From Caballeronia fortuita (GTDB taxonomy: Bacteria > Pseudomonadota > Gammaproteobacteria > Burkholderiales > Burkholderiaceae): a stretch of DNA of 64,000 nucleotides. This document shows, in pieces, positions 34,442-43,396 of this stretch; the first letter of the stretch is position 1; each line of letters begins with the position of its first letter. The DNA lies in NCBI RefSeq assembly GCF_001544835.2, contig NZ_FCNX02000005.1, forward strand, positions 310,001 through 374,000. Reading direction: 5' to 3'. The notes below the pieces were generated by a model. That model did no database searches. It saw nothing but the letters and a program-made list of their open reading frames with translations, and was not told the origin of the DNA. Position numbers and translations under genes: made by a program.

Positions 34442-34603
34442 TTAAGTTCGGAACACACCGAGCAGCAAGGTGACCACGAACGCGACGAGGAAAATAAAGA
34501 AAAGAATCTTCGCGATTTCCGCCGCGCCAGCCGCGATACCCGTGAAGCCGAACACGGCCGCGATGATGGCGATGACGAAGAAGACAGCAGCGTAATGAAG
34601 CAT
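34442..34603 (-). CDS. DUF1328 small membrane protein, copy 1
   Basis: The 53-aa peptide ([20 protein letters not shown] and on) has two hydrophobic segments around a [14 protein letters not shown] hinge, the hallmark of DUF1328 (YtjA family). A perfect GGAGGTCAC ribosome site precedes the ATG. Related genes are often stress-induced; the function is unknown. It is paralogous to the gene at 34657-34833. Confidence 0.9.
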   Translation of the reverse strand: MLHYAAVFFVIAIIAAVFGFTGIAAGAAEIAKILFFIFLVAFVVTLLLGVFRT

Positions 34604-34656
34604 GTGACCTCCTTCCTATGTAGTTGAAGATGTTTCGTCGATGCGCGCGGGCGTCG

Positions 34657-34833
34657 CTAATCGATCGCTTTCTTCGTGACGACGAAGCCGAGCACGAGAA
34701 ACACGACGCACAGGATCAGGAACAGCACGAACAGGAATTTGGCGATGGCGGCCGCGCCGGCGGCGACGCCGGTAAAGCCCAGCACGCCTGCGATCACGGC
34801 CACGATCGCGAAAAACAGTGCCCACTTCAGCAT
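34657..34833 (-). CDS. DUF1328 small membrane protein, copy 2
   Basis: The 58-aa peptide ([20 protein letters not shown] and on) has the same two-helix design with a [14 protein letters not shown] hinge, and ends in a basic tail (VVTKKAID). The two copies are 53 bp apart on one strand, indicating a local duplication. A GGGGAACG site precedes the ATG. Confidence 0.9.
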   Translation of the reverse strand: MLKWALFFAIVAVIAGVLGFTGVAAGAAAIAKFLFVLFLILCVVFLVLGFVVTKKAID

Positions 34834-34982
34834 GATCGTTCCCCGTATGAGTGGATGACGGAACCATCGTAGCGATGCACTCGCCGGCGCGCATTCGGGC
34901 TGGCTCCTTTTTTGCTGTGGGAATCCACCGACACTCGCTTTCAGAACGGCTGCTCGAAGTGAAACGCCGCACGACCGACACC

Positions 34983-36485
34983 ATGAGCCACGTACCGCCC
35001 GCCGCGATACCGACGATCCTGCCCGAGGACGTGCCGCCCTTCGCGGACGAATCGCCGCCGCCGCGCGCGCCCGAAGGCATCGCGCGCCGCGCGACGCGCC
35101 TGAACGAATGGATGCGCCGCTATAGCTGGGCGGTCGCGATGACGGTCGCCATCGTCATTACCGTGGGCGGGCTCATCATCCTGGAATCGGGGCGGATGCG
35201 GATCGCATCGGAGTACGAGGTCGCGCTCGATGCGAAAGGCGCGACCGCGCAACTTTCGCTGCTCGCCGCCGACATCGCCACGCTCACCGCCGACGAACGC
35301 GGCTTCGCGCTGAAGGCGGACGGCGCATATCGCGCGCATTTCAGGGAGACGGCCGAGCGGGTGCGGCGCACGCTGGCATCGCTGGATGGATATTACCGGC
35401 GCATCGGCGACGACACCGCGCTCGCGAGCTTCGCGCAGATCCGCGCCGCCGCCGACGATGAGATCGCGCAAGGCGCCGTGCGTCTCACCGATCCGCCCGC
35501 CGACGCCGCCGCGCGCGCGAGCGCTCTCGCGCTGCCGCCGCCCGATGCGGGCGCGACGCTCGACGCGGCGCTGTCGCTCCTGCGCCTGAACGAAGAACAG
35601 CGCGCGCAGCACGCGCTCGATGCGAGCCGCGCCGATCAGCGTATTTCGACGCTGTGCGTCGGCGCCTTGTGCGCGCTCAACATCGTGTTGTTCATCCTGC
35701 TCTTTCGCAATCTCGGCATTCAACTCGACAAGCAGGCGCGCGTGCAGAAAGCCCTCATCACGCAGCAGGAAGAACTGGATCAACTGGTGTTCGCGCGCAC
35801 GCGTCAGCTCGAAGCGCTCGCGTGGCACTTGCAATCGGTCAGCGAGAACGAGAAGACAGAGCTTGCGCGCGAACTTCACGACGAGCTCGGATCGATCCTT
35901 ACGGCGAGCAAGATGGATGTCGCGTGGGTGCGCGGCAAACTGAAGGACACCGAACCCGCGATGGCCGAGAAACTCGCGCGCGCGCTCGGCAATCTCGATC
36001 AGGGCATCGCGCTCAAGCGCCGCATCATCGAAGACATGCGCCCGACGGTGCTCGCCAATTTCGGTCTCGTCACGGCGCTGCGCTCGCTTGCCGAGGAAGC
36101 TGCGCAGCGCAACGGCTGGAGCGTCGAGTTCGATCTGCCGGGCGAGGACATGAAGCTCGGCGAGGCGATCGAAATCGCACTGTTCCGCGTCGCGCAGGAG
36201 ACGCTCACGAATGCGGCGAAGTATGCGCACGCGAGGCGCATCCGCGTGGCGCTCACGGTCGATGAAGAGAACGTGTCGCTCTCGATCACCGACGACGGCA
36301 TCGGCATCCGGCCGCAGGATCTGAAACGCACGCAGACGCACGGGCTCGTCGGCATGCGGCAGCGCGTGTCGGCGCGCGGCGGACGCTTCGAGATCGAGCG
36401 CGCATCGCCGCGCGGCACGGCGATCAGCGTATCGATGCCGCGCGAGCGCAGCGGCGATACGCGTATCGGTGAGCGCATCGCGTAG
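34983..36485 (+). CDS. CHASE3-type sensor histidine kinase (HisKA_3)
   Basis: The 500-aa membrane kinase has a first transmembrane helix ([20 protein letters not shown], about 58-77), a sensor region resembling CHASE3 ([20 protein letters not shown] and on), a second helix ([19 protein letters not shown]), a coiled linker, and the HisKA_3 motif [19 protein letters not shown] with H299, followed by HATPase DDGIGI and [10 protein letters not shown]. The ATG at 34983 is chosen over one 132 bp upstream that lies in the DUF1328 promoter region. It faces away from the regulator genes at 32.5-33.6 kb, its likely partners. Confidence 0.9.
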   Translation: MSHVPPAAIPTILPEDVPPFADESPPPRAPEGIARRATRLNEWMRRYSWAVAMTVAIVITVGGLIILESGRMRIASEYEVALDAKGATAQLSLLAADIATLTADERGFALKADGAYRAHFRETAERVRRTLASLDGYYRRIGDDTALASFAQIRAAADDEIAQGAVRLTDPPADAAARASALALPPPDAGATLDAALSLLRLNEEQRAQHALDASRADQRISTLCVGALCALNIVLFILLFRNLGIQLDKQARVQKALITQQEELDQLVFARTRQLEALAWHLQSVSENEKTELARELHDELGSILTASKMDVAWVRGKLKDTEPAMAEKLARALGNLDQGIALKRRIIEDMRPTVLANFGLVTALRSLAEEAAQRNGWSVEFDLPGEDMKLGEAIEIALFRVAQETLTNAAKYAHARRIRVALTVDEENVSLSITDDGIGIRPQDLKRTQTHGLVGMRQRVSARGGRFEIERASPRGTAISVSMPRERSGDTRIGERIA

Positions 36486-36679
36486 GACGGCGCCGACACG
36501 ACTTGCAGAGGCCACCGACACGAAAATCGCAGGCGTGCCTACAGTTTCCGGCGCGCGTGTTTTTTATGATTGATCGCACCGGTAAGGCAGGACGTCGAAT
36601 CGTAGAGTCGGCGCCCGCTAACCACACATGATGCGCGATTCCGATTCCTGTCACGCATTTCAACTCCAAGGGGATAAAC

Positions 36680-36814
36680 ATGACTCGACTCATCGCTCTA
36701 CTGCTCATCGCGGGCACGGCGGCTCTCGCTGGTTGCAATACGGTTTCCGGCGCCGGCCAGGACATCTCGAAGGGCGGCCAGGCCATCTCGAATTCCGCCG
36801 AGGAGCACAAGTAA
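36680..36814 (+). CDS. Entericidin-like lipoprotein
   Basis: The 44-aa precursor (MTRLIALLLIAGTAALAGCN) has lipobox LAGC and a mature part NTVSGAGQDISKGGQAISNSAE, the entericidin A/B pattern. These tiny lipoproteins are induced in stationary phase or by envelope stress in several bacteria. AAGGGG lies before the ATG. It is followed by a strong terminator. Confidence 0.9.
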   Translation: MTRLIALLLIAGTAALAGCNTVSGAGQDISKGGQAISNSAEEHK

Positions 36815-36888
36815 TACGCGAGACGCGTCGTTTCCTTGCGGCGCGTTTCGTTCAGGCGTTCCTTAGCGTTGATGTAGTTCCCTGTCTT

Positions 36889-36918
36889 CCCGCCACCTTC
36901 GCGTGGCGGGATTTTTTT
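36889..36918 (+). terminator. Rho-independent terminator after the entericidin gene
   Basis: CCCGCCAC and GTGGCGGG form an 8-bp stem with a 6-nt loop, followed by A and seven T. Confidence 0.88.
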
Positions 36919-36944
36919 GCGCCATTGGTTTTGACGCGTCGAAT

Positions 36945-36975
36945 AAAAAGCCCGGCCGATGCAGACCGGCCGGGC
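36945..36975 (-). terminator. Rho-independent terminator after the DUF4397 gene
   Basis: GCCCGGCC and GGCCGGGC form an 8-bp stem with a 10-nt loop. In the minus direction it is followed by five T. It lies 22 bp after the DUF4397 stop, facing the entericidin terminator. Confidence 0.85.
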
Positions 36976-36997
36976 TTCTCATTCGAGCTGCATTGGG

Positions 36998-37780
36998 TTA
37001 TTGCGTATCGGGCAATTCCAGCGCCGGCTGTTGCGTGTTGCCGCCTTGCGCGACGAGCACCCGAATCTTCTCCGGCACCAGTTGCGATACCGCATTGCCC
37101 GAGGGCAGCGTCGTCACGAGCCAGTCAGCGTTGTTGACGAGATCGAACGACGCCGACTTGTAGACCGGCGTCTTCGAGCCCGGCAACGTCGCGATCAGCT
37201 GATACGTGCCGCCCGAGACATAGATGGAGTCCTGCGTCGTCGCGGGGACGGCGTTCTTGTAGGCGACGCCCGCCATCGTCGGACTGACGCCCGAGATGTT
37301 CGTATTCGGCGCGACGAGATAGATATCGAGGTTCGGCGCATTCGTCGATGCGTTGAACGCCCGCACGCGCGCGCTGCCCGAGAGCAGCCCCTTGTCGAAC
37401 GGATCGTCGATGACCGCGATCGACGGAACCAGGCCCGCGTCCGGCAACGCGATCACCGTGTACTCGTGCCCTTTCGCCGCGTTGGAGATGCTCGTGTCGG
37501 TGGCGAGCTGCGTCGTCGTGTTGACGGCGGCGTAAGAGAAGTTGTGCTGGCCCGTGTCGATGTTCGCGAAGTTCGTCACGGTCTTGTAGGCGAGATTCGG
37601 CTGGAGGATCTTGCCGTTGTCGTAGAAGTCGACGTTCGGGCCGCTCGGAATCGCGTGAACGAAATGAACCTGCGGCTGCGTAACCCCGATTTCCTTGCCG
37701 ACGTCATCGGAGCTTCCGCCGCAGGCGGAGAGCATCGTGGCGACGGCGGCAAGCGCGGCAGCGGTGCGGATGAGCTTCAT
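36998..37780 (-). CDS. DUF4397 domain lipoprotein
   Basis: The 260-aa precursor has a lipoprotein signal (MKLIRTAAALAAVATMLSAC, lipobox LSAC) and two tandem DUF4397-like beta units: VHFVHAIPSGPNVDFYDNG near residue 40, and ARVRAFNASTNAPNLDIYLV near residue 140. DUF4397 proteins are exported and of unknown role. The start at 37780 has AGGAAGG before it; the frame is open upstream but lacks sense there. Its terminator is strong. It lies downstream of the YadA-like gene on the same strand. Confidence 0.88.
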   Translation of the reverse strand: MKLIRTAAALAAVATMLSACGGSSDDVGKEIGVTQPQVHFVHAIPSGPNVDFYDNGKILQPNLAYKTVTNFANIDTGQHNFSYAAVNTTTQLATDTSISNAAKGHEYTVIALPDAGLVPSIAVIDDPFDKGLLSGSARVRAFNASTNAPNLDIYLVAPNTNISGVSPTMAGVAYKNAVPATTQDSIYVSGGTYQLIATLPGSKTPVYKSASFDLVNNADWLVTTLPSGNAVSQLVPEKIRVLVAQGGNTQQPALELPDTQ

Positions 37781-38165
37781 GGTTTCACCTTCCTTTGTTC
37801 TTGATCGTTTTTTTGAGTCCGCGGCGAGTGTGCGTGTCGGCGCCGTGGCTTTCCCGTATTGACCTTCCTTGGCCGTCTGGGGCGACGTCTCATTCGATGA
37901 CGGCGCCGGGACGGCTGTCGGCATCGAGCAAGCGATGTGCCCTTGATCGGTGCTTTGTCGCGCGAGTATCCCGCAAAGCCTTATGGAATAGCGCTTTGCT
38001 TTCGTTAGAGGATTGCTTCGGGAGAGGAGACGGAGACAGGAGAAACCGTCATCGACAGACGATTCTTGCAAACGACGAACCCGGGCCGCACCGTTATCGA
38101 TGTGCCCGGGTTCGAGTGTCGACGGACTGAACTAGCGGAGCGCCGCCAGTTCCATCAACATGTAC
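37781..38165. other. Gene-free stretch between the adhesin and DUF4397 genes
   Basis: There are 385 bp with no convincing gene. It contains the hairpin at 38076-38114 just after the adhesin gene and must carry the DUF4397 promoter, but no clear -35/-10 pair was found. Confidence 0.4.
38076..38114 (-). terminator. Hairpin downstream of the YadA-like gene
   Basis: CGAACCCGGGC and GCCCGGGTTCG pair perfectly over 11 bp with a 17-nt loop, about 50 bp after the adhesin stop. The T-run in the minus direction is weak (TCGTTTGC), so termination may be inefficient. Confidence 0.5.
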
Positions 38166-40034
38166 TTACCAGCGATAGCCTGCCTGAGCCTTGACGGCAG
38201 TCGAACCACCATTCGCCGACGAAACGCCGACGCCCAGATTCAAGTTCATGGACACCTGATAGGCCGCGGCGACGCCGACTGCGGTCGCGCTGCCGTAGTT
38301 GCCCACCGCCACACCGGCCCACTTCTCGCCCGAGTTGAGCACCGGAATGCTCGGGATTGCGAGGGTCGATGCCGCTGCGCGATCAGCGTAGCGTTCCATG
38401 TCGTGTCGCGTGCTGGCGATGGCCTGATCGGTGTAGGCATTTGCGCCTGCGACGGCTTGGTCCGTGTAGGCGTTTGCGCCTGCGACCGCGCGATCCGTGT
38501 ACGAGTTCGCCTGTGCGACTTTGTCGTTCAACTGATTGACGTTGACCGCATCCGTGCCTTGCGTGCCGGCCGCGACGTTCGTGATCTGGCGCTCGCTGCC
38601 TGCCGCGCCGACAGACAGCGTGTTCGCGCGATCCGCGACGGAGTTCGCGCCAAGGGCGACCGAGTTGTCGGCGCTGGCGATGGAATTCGCGCCCATGGCC
38701 GTCGCGTGGACGCCGGTTGCGGTTGCCGTTTCACCGGCGTCGCCGTTCGACGCGAAGAACGCGTTGGCTTCGAGCAGCGTGGCGGTGAGCATGGGCGCAG
38801 CGGCAGAGAATGATTGCAGCATGGTGCTCTGAACGGGCGAGTTGCCATTCTGAAGTGCCTTCAACTGGCGCATCGTCACCGCGTCAGAGTCATTGATCCC
38901 GTCCGCAACGTGAATGATTCGACGTTGTCCACCGCTGCCATCGCCAATGCTGAGAACGCGCGCTTGATTGTCGTCGTTACTGTTAGCACCGAGCACGATC
39001 GAATCTTTGCCTCCGGCAACGGCATATGGTCCTATGGCTATCGCTCCTCCGTTTGAAGCTTGCGACACAAAGCCAAGTGCGATGGAGGAATCGCCCGAAG
39101 CGCGTGCCCCATTACCAAAGGCGCTCGAGAACCAATCGGCGGTGGCAGCAGCGTCATAGCCGACAGCGGTATTGCCGTATCCCGACCCCGTGGTACTGGT
39201 TGCACCGACAGCGGTGCCTCGCGTGGAGGCACTCGCTCTAGCTCCAAACGCTGCAGCATCAATCGACGTCGCAGACGCCGAAAAGCCCACCGCCGTGGCC
39301 CATAAATCTGCTCGTGCGTAAGCACCGAGCGCGACGGCTTGGTAATCCGCCCTCGCCAAGGCACCGCTCGCAATGCTCTCAGAGCCGGCAGAACTTCCGT
39401 TGCCCAATGCCACGCCTAAGCCGTCAGCATACGCTCGCTCGCCCATGACGATTGATCCATCACTACCGGTCGCATCCGAGCCGAGAACCACTGCGCTCTT
39501 GGAAGCTGTAGCACTGTTGCCGATAGCGACTGCCGACTTATCAGCATTCGCGTTATGCCCGACCGCTGCCGCGTCTTCATCTGCTCTCGCACTTTCCCCA
39601 ATGCTGACCCCATAGAGACCAGCCGACGATCGTGCGCCAACGGCGACGCTGGAACGCGCAGCAAAGGCTTCGCTACCGATCGCCACGGCGAACTCTTGCG
39701 CCACTGAGCCAGAACCAACAACAACCGCAGGCCCGACAGGCACCTCTCCTGATGGATCAACACTCTCCCAATCGGGCGCGTGAACGGCAGAAGAGCCATT
39801 TCCAACGACTACTGAATCAGCGATCGAGTTCTGCGTTCCATCGCCTATCAACACCCCCTGCTCGTAAGCGAAGACATTATCGCCATAAATGTTCGTACCA
39901 TCGCGCGACACACCGCCCATCATGATGTTCCAGCCCGTTGCGGTACCAGCGGAAGAGGGACCTGCAGCCAGCGCGGCCGCGCTCGCTAGAACTGCCAATA
40001 CCACCGGTCTGAGCCGAATTTGATGACGCGTCAT
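38166..40034 (-). CDS. YadA-like trimeric autotransporter adhesin
   Basis: The 622-aa precursor has a conventional signal peptide (PVVLAVLASAAALAAGPSSAG) without the extended signal region common in this class. Residues of about 75-350 are a head of 14-residue YadA repeats (SVAVGARSSA, AVAIGNSATA and similar units). A neck (HVADGINDSDAVTMRQL), a second short head (AMGANSIASADNSVALGANS) and neck (NVAAGTQGTDAVNVNQL) follow, then a short coiled stalk with three 11-residue repeats (AYTDQAVAGAN) and the outer-membrane anchor ending in AQAGYRW. A GAGGAA ribosome site is 8 bp from the ATG. Its function is adhesion to cells or surfaces by trimers. Two glycosyltransferase genes lie upstream on the same strand. 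Confidence 0.93.
   Translation of the reverse strand: MTRHQIRLRPVVLAVLASAAALAAGPSSAGTATGWNIMMGGVSRDGTNIYGDNVFAYEQGVLIGDGTQNSIADSVVVGNGSSAVHAPDWESVDPSGEVPVGPAVVVGSGSVAQEFAVAIGSEAFAARSSVAVGARSSAGLYGVSIGESARADEDAAAVGHNANADKSAVAIGNSATASKSAVVLGSDATGSDGSIVMGERAYADGLGVALGNGSSAGSESIASGALARADYQAVALGAYARADLWATAVGFSASATSIDAAAFGARASASTRGTAVGATSTTGSGYGNTAVGYDAAATADWFSSAFGNGARASGDSSIALGFVSQASNGGAIAIGPYAVAGGKDSIVLGANSNDDNQARVLSIGDGSGGQRRIIHVADGINDSDAVTMRQLKALQNGNSPVQSTMLQSFSAAAPMLTATLLEANAFFASNGDAGETATATGVHATAMGANSIASADNSVALGANSVADRANTLSVGAAGSERQITNVAAGTQGTDAVNVNQLNDKVAQANSYTDRAVAGANAYTDQAVAGANAYTDQAIASTRHDMERYADRAAASTLAIPSIPVLNSGEKWAGVAVGNYGSATAVGVAAAYQVSMNLNLGVGVSSANGGSTAVKAQAGYRW
38421..38519 (-). repeat. 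Three 33-bp tandem repeats in the adhesin stalk
   Basis: Three adjacent imperfect 33-bp copies (38421-38453, 38454-38486, 38487-38519) encode 11-residue stalk units of the type AYTDQAVAGAN. They set stalk length and could change copy number without loss of frame. Confidence 0.85.
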
Positions 40035-40496
40035 GTATAATTCCTCTATAAATAAAACGATTTGATGTACGTCCTGCGCTGCGTTCGGCTTCCGGCCAAG
40101 GTTCGCCGAACGCAGTTTTTCGCCATTGCGACTTTTTTTAACGTGGGATGGTCAGCAATGTCCGATTAATCGCCGCCCCGACTCAACTGGTCCCAGCGAA
40201 AACCGTGATTTTCTGGGTTCTCTTCGCGGCACTCAGAATTGATCTACATATCGAATTGTTTCGACTGCAATGGGCGAAAATTATCTCGATAATCAGTCTT
40301 CTGATATATACGGGAAAGAAACCTCAAGTAAATGACAACAAACGGAATTATAGTTAGACGAATACTTCTAAAATTACATTTGCGTAATTTTGGCAGAACT
40401 GCCGCTGATTCGAGCACACCAGTTTTTCCGCAACCCACTGGCGTCGCGATTGGGCCGGAGCAAAAATCGCCACCATGGACAGGTGAGACGTTTGCT
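40035..40496. other. AT-richer spacer between glycosyltransferase and adhesin genes
   Basis: There are 462 bp with clearly lower GC than the surroundings. A 69-codon frame at 40148-40357 (+) looks like chance. The stretch should hold the adhesin promoter and leader, including the hairpin at 40079-40115. Its composition suggests a more recent origin than the core genes. Confidence 0.5.
40079..40115 (-). promoter_or_regulatory. 11-bp stem-loop in the adhesin leader
   Basis: CTGCGTTCGGC and GCCGAACGCAG pair perfectly around a 15-nt loop, 45 bp upstream of the adhesin ATG. The T-run (TTTTT, 40116-40120) follows on the plus strand, so as a terminator it would act against the adhesin direction. 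On the minus strand it would be a leader hairpin or a barrier to antisense transcription. Confidence 0.5.
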
Positions 40497-41830
40497 TTAG
40501 AAACCACGCCCATCTCGTTCCTGACTAATCCGGTCTTCGTTATGCATCAACAGCGCCCGAAGAGCCGGCGGCATACCCATGTAATGTACTATGAAGCTGT
40601 CGACTTCCTGAAGCTGATAAGGCGTGTTGAGCGTTGTGCAATCGCGTAACTCTTCGTCCAAGGCCATGCCATGACGCTGCATCACCTCGATGAAAACGCC
40701 CTGATCGCCACCGCTCGAGTGGACGGACGATTTGTCGAGATTGCTTTCACCCTTTGTTCGACCTCCGTCAACAGCCGTAAATTCTCCTGAGTGTTGCGAA
40801 AGCCCATGACGCCCGAGTTCGGCTGCCAGCTGATGTCCATCGTCAGCACGCGATCGCCTCGCTGCAATAGTGGATCCAACGGCTCTTTCTGGTCAATGAC
40901 AAGCACGTCGGCATCGATCCAGAACAACCATTGGTGTTGCGGCAAATGACGGAGCAGCACCCAAGGGTTTAGCCAGTTGCCGCTGACGCCCGGCTGCGCT
41001 TGCGCAGGCGCATCGCGATAGACATGCAAGGCATAGCCATGTCGGACGCAATAGCGCCGCAAGTTGTCTTCCGAAATTTCGCCATACTCGCGAATATTCG
41101 GTGTGTATAGCACTGCCAGTGCAATGGGCGCTTGCGAATTCATCACTTCGTACGTCGCTGCAGACCGGGCGGGATTGCGTGCCTGCGGCGCGAGATACGA
41201 CCGGCCTTCTACCTGACACTCGTTGATATGCTCCGCAAGCAGATCGCGCAGCTTCGCGCAGACAGGATAGTTTCTCGGCGCTTCGGGCAAGTCGACAAGT
41301 GCAAGCGCCAAAACTCGACATTCGAGCCACGCCAGCGACGCATGCAGCCCCGCCGGTGCAACAGCAATGATCTCCTCGTATTGCAGATAGAACGGCTCCG
41401 GTTTCAGAAGTAGCAGCAGATCGGATTCGCTCACCGGCCCGCGACCGAGCTTAGAGTTATCGCAGAGGCGTTTCACGCATTCGCGCGCGGCCGCAGTATT
41501 ACGCCAAAGCTGGAATGACGCCATGACGTAATCCGAGTCAAGCGAGACGATCCAGTCGGCGTTGCGAGCATCCATCAAGGTTTGGCAGCGGATGTCGCTC
41601 TGAAGCAAGCAGTCTTGCGTCAGCAACAGAATGAGATCGCCCTCAGCGCATGCGCGCACTGCGCGCAAGAGCACCTGATACTTCATGATCATGCGCAGTT
41701 GCGGCCAAGCTATCGCGCTCGCATCGACGTATTCGTGCGTGTATCCCTGCCGTTCGCAGTAGAGGTGATGATTTTGCAATGAAGCGCGAGCGCTATCGTC
41801 CGCGAAGAAACTGATGACGTGGGTGGCCAT
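40497..41830 (-). pseudogene. GT34-like glycosyltransferase, frameshifted tandem copy
   Basis: From 41830 the frame encodes MATHVISFFADDSARASLQN and matches the intact downstream-numbered paralog (41907-43244) through FWIDADVLVIDQ to RVKAIS. It then leaves the family sequence and stops at 40682. The family sequence resumes in another frame (DKSSVHSSGGDQGVFIEVMQ, then HGMALDEELRDCTTLNTPYQL) to a stop at 40497. One base is missing near 40737-40741. The restored protein would be about 445 aa, like its neighbour. The break removes the conserved GGDQ region, so the product is probably inactive unless the base loss is a sequencing error. Confidence 0.8.
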
Positions 41831-41906
41831 GACATTTATCCATTACTCGGCATGACCGAGTCAGAGGCCACGCATGCGTCACCGCGGAATTCGCCGCGCC
41901 TGTAGT

Positions 41907-43244
41907 TCAGAAGTCGCTCTCGTCCAGTTCCCGACTGAGCCGCTCGCCATGACGCATCGCAAGCGTGCGAAAGGCCGGCTGCATACCCATGTAATGCACC
42001 ATGAAACTATTGCGCGTTTGAAGCTGGAAAGGCGTGTTGAGCGTTGTGCAGTCGATCAGCTCGTCATCAGTGGCTTTTCCGTGACGCTTCATGACTTTGA
42101 TGAAGACGTCCTGGTCGCCGCCGTTCGCGTAGACAGTCGACTTGTCCGACATTTCGCTGACCGTCTGCGCGACTTCTTCCAGTAACCGGGCGTTTTCCTG
42201 CGTGTTACGAAATCCCATGACACCCGAGTTGAAATGCCAGCTGATATCTGCCGCCAATATCCGGTCGACGTTTCGCAACAGGGGTTCCAAAGGCTTCTTC
42301 TGATCGACAACGAGCACGTCCGCATCGATCCAAAATAACCATTGATGCTGCTGGAGATGATGGCGCAGCACCCATGGCTTGAACCAGTTGCCGGCTGCGT
42401 CCCAGCCGGCCTGATCTGGAATGTCGCGATAAACATGCAAGGCGTAGCCGTGACGCGCGCAATAACGCCGCAGATTGGCTTCCGCGATCTCGCCGTACTC
42501 GCTGACGTTTGGGGTGTAAAGCATGGTCAGCGCAATGGGCGCATCGGAATTCATCGCTTCATAGCGCGCAACGGGATCAGATGTGTTTTGCCGCGGCCAT
42601 GTGAAGAGAGGCCGCCCTTCTGCCTGACACTCGTTGATATGCCCCGCGAGCAGATCGCGCAGCTTCGTGCAGATTGGATAGTTTCTAGGCGCCACTGGCA
42701 AGTCCACTAGCACAAGCGCCAAGACCGGCAAGTCGACCCAGAACATCGACGTATCCAAAGCAACCGGCGAGACGGCGAGTTGCTCGTTATATCCGCGGTC
42801 GAACGGTTCCGGCTTCAACAGCGTCAACAGGTCCGATTCGCTCAAGGGCGTTTCATAGCAGAGTTTCGTACCACCGAAAAGGTGCGTAACAAGCGCACGT
42901 GACATCATTGTGTTGCGCCACAACTGAAATGACGCCATGACGTAATCGGAGTCTTGCGCGGCAATCCAGTCCGTTTCGCGATCTTCCATCAACGTTTCGC
43001 AGCGAATATCGCTCTTCAGCAAGCAATCTTGTGTCAGCAGCAGAACGAGATCGCCTTCCGCGCAGGCGCGCAACGTTCGCAAGAGCACCTGATACTTCAT
43101 GATCATGCGCAGTTGCGGCCAGCCTATCGCGCTCGCATCGACGTATTCGTGCGTATATCCCTGCCGTTCGCAGTAAGCGCGATGGTTCTGCAACGAAGCG
43201 CGAGCGCTATCGTCCGCGAAGAAACTGATGACGTGGGTGGTCAA
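41907..43244 (-). CDS. GT34-like (GMA12/MNN10-type) glycosyltransferase with a duplicated domain
   Basis: The 445-aa protein has no signal peptide. The C-terminal half (about 235-445) looks like a GT34-type transferase: NLRRYCARHGYALHVYRD, then WLFWIDADVLV with the D307-x-D309 metal motif, NSGVMGFRNT and YANGGDQDVF. The N-terminal half (1-110) repeats the first elements (NHRAYCERQGYTHEYVDA, VLLLTQDCLLKSD) but has T-x-D in place of D-x-D, so it looks like a degenerate duplicate. It probably transfers a sugar in the cytosol; acceptor unknown. It is upstream of a frameshifted copy and the trimeric adhesin on the same strand. Confidence 0.8.
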   Translation of the reverse strand: MTTHVISFFADDSARASLQNHRAYCERQGYTHEYVDASAIGWPQLRMIMKYQVLLRTLRACAEGDLVLLLTQDCLLKSDIRCETLMEDRETDWIAAQDSDYVMASFQLWRNTMMSRALVTHLFGGTKLCYETPLSESDLLTLLKPEPFDRGYNEQLAVSPVALDTSMFWVDLPVLALVLVDLPVAPRNYPICTKLRDLLAGHINECQAEGRPLFTWPRQNTSDPVARYEAMNSDAPIALTMLYTPNVSEYGEIAEANLRRYCARHGYALHVYRDIPDQAGWDAAGNWFKPWVLRHHLQQHQWLFWIDADVLVVDQKKPLEPLLRNVDRILAADISWHFNSGVMGFRNTQENARLLEEVAQTVSEMSDKSTVYANGGDQDVFIKVMKRHGKATDDELIDCTTLNTPFQLQTRNSFMVHYMGMQPAFRTLAMRHGERLSRELDESDF

Positions 43245-43396
43245 GGCGATGCTCCGTGTTACCGCATATCGCGTCTGCGATCAGGCGTTCTCACCGCGCA
43301 GTTTCTCCTGCACTCGGCACGCCAGCAAGTGCAAGGACATTTTGTTTCATCTCGGATTGGGCGGGCTCTGATTTCCGCACTGATGGTTCCCAATTT

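Noticed and set aside
40148..40357. A 69-codon gene in the AT-richer spacer upstream of the adhesin
   Set aside because: No ribosome site and no coding character; it overlaps the putative leader of the adhesin on the other strand.
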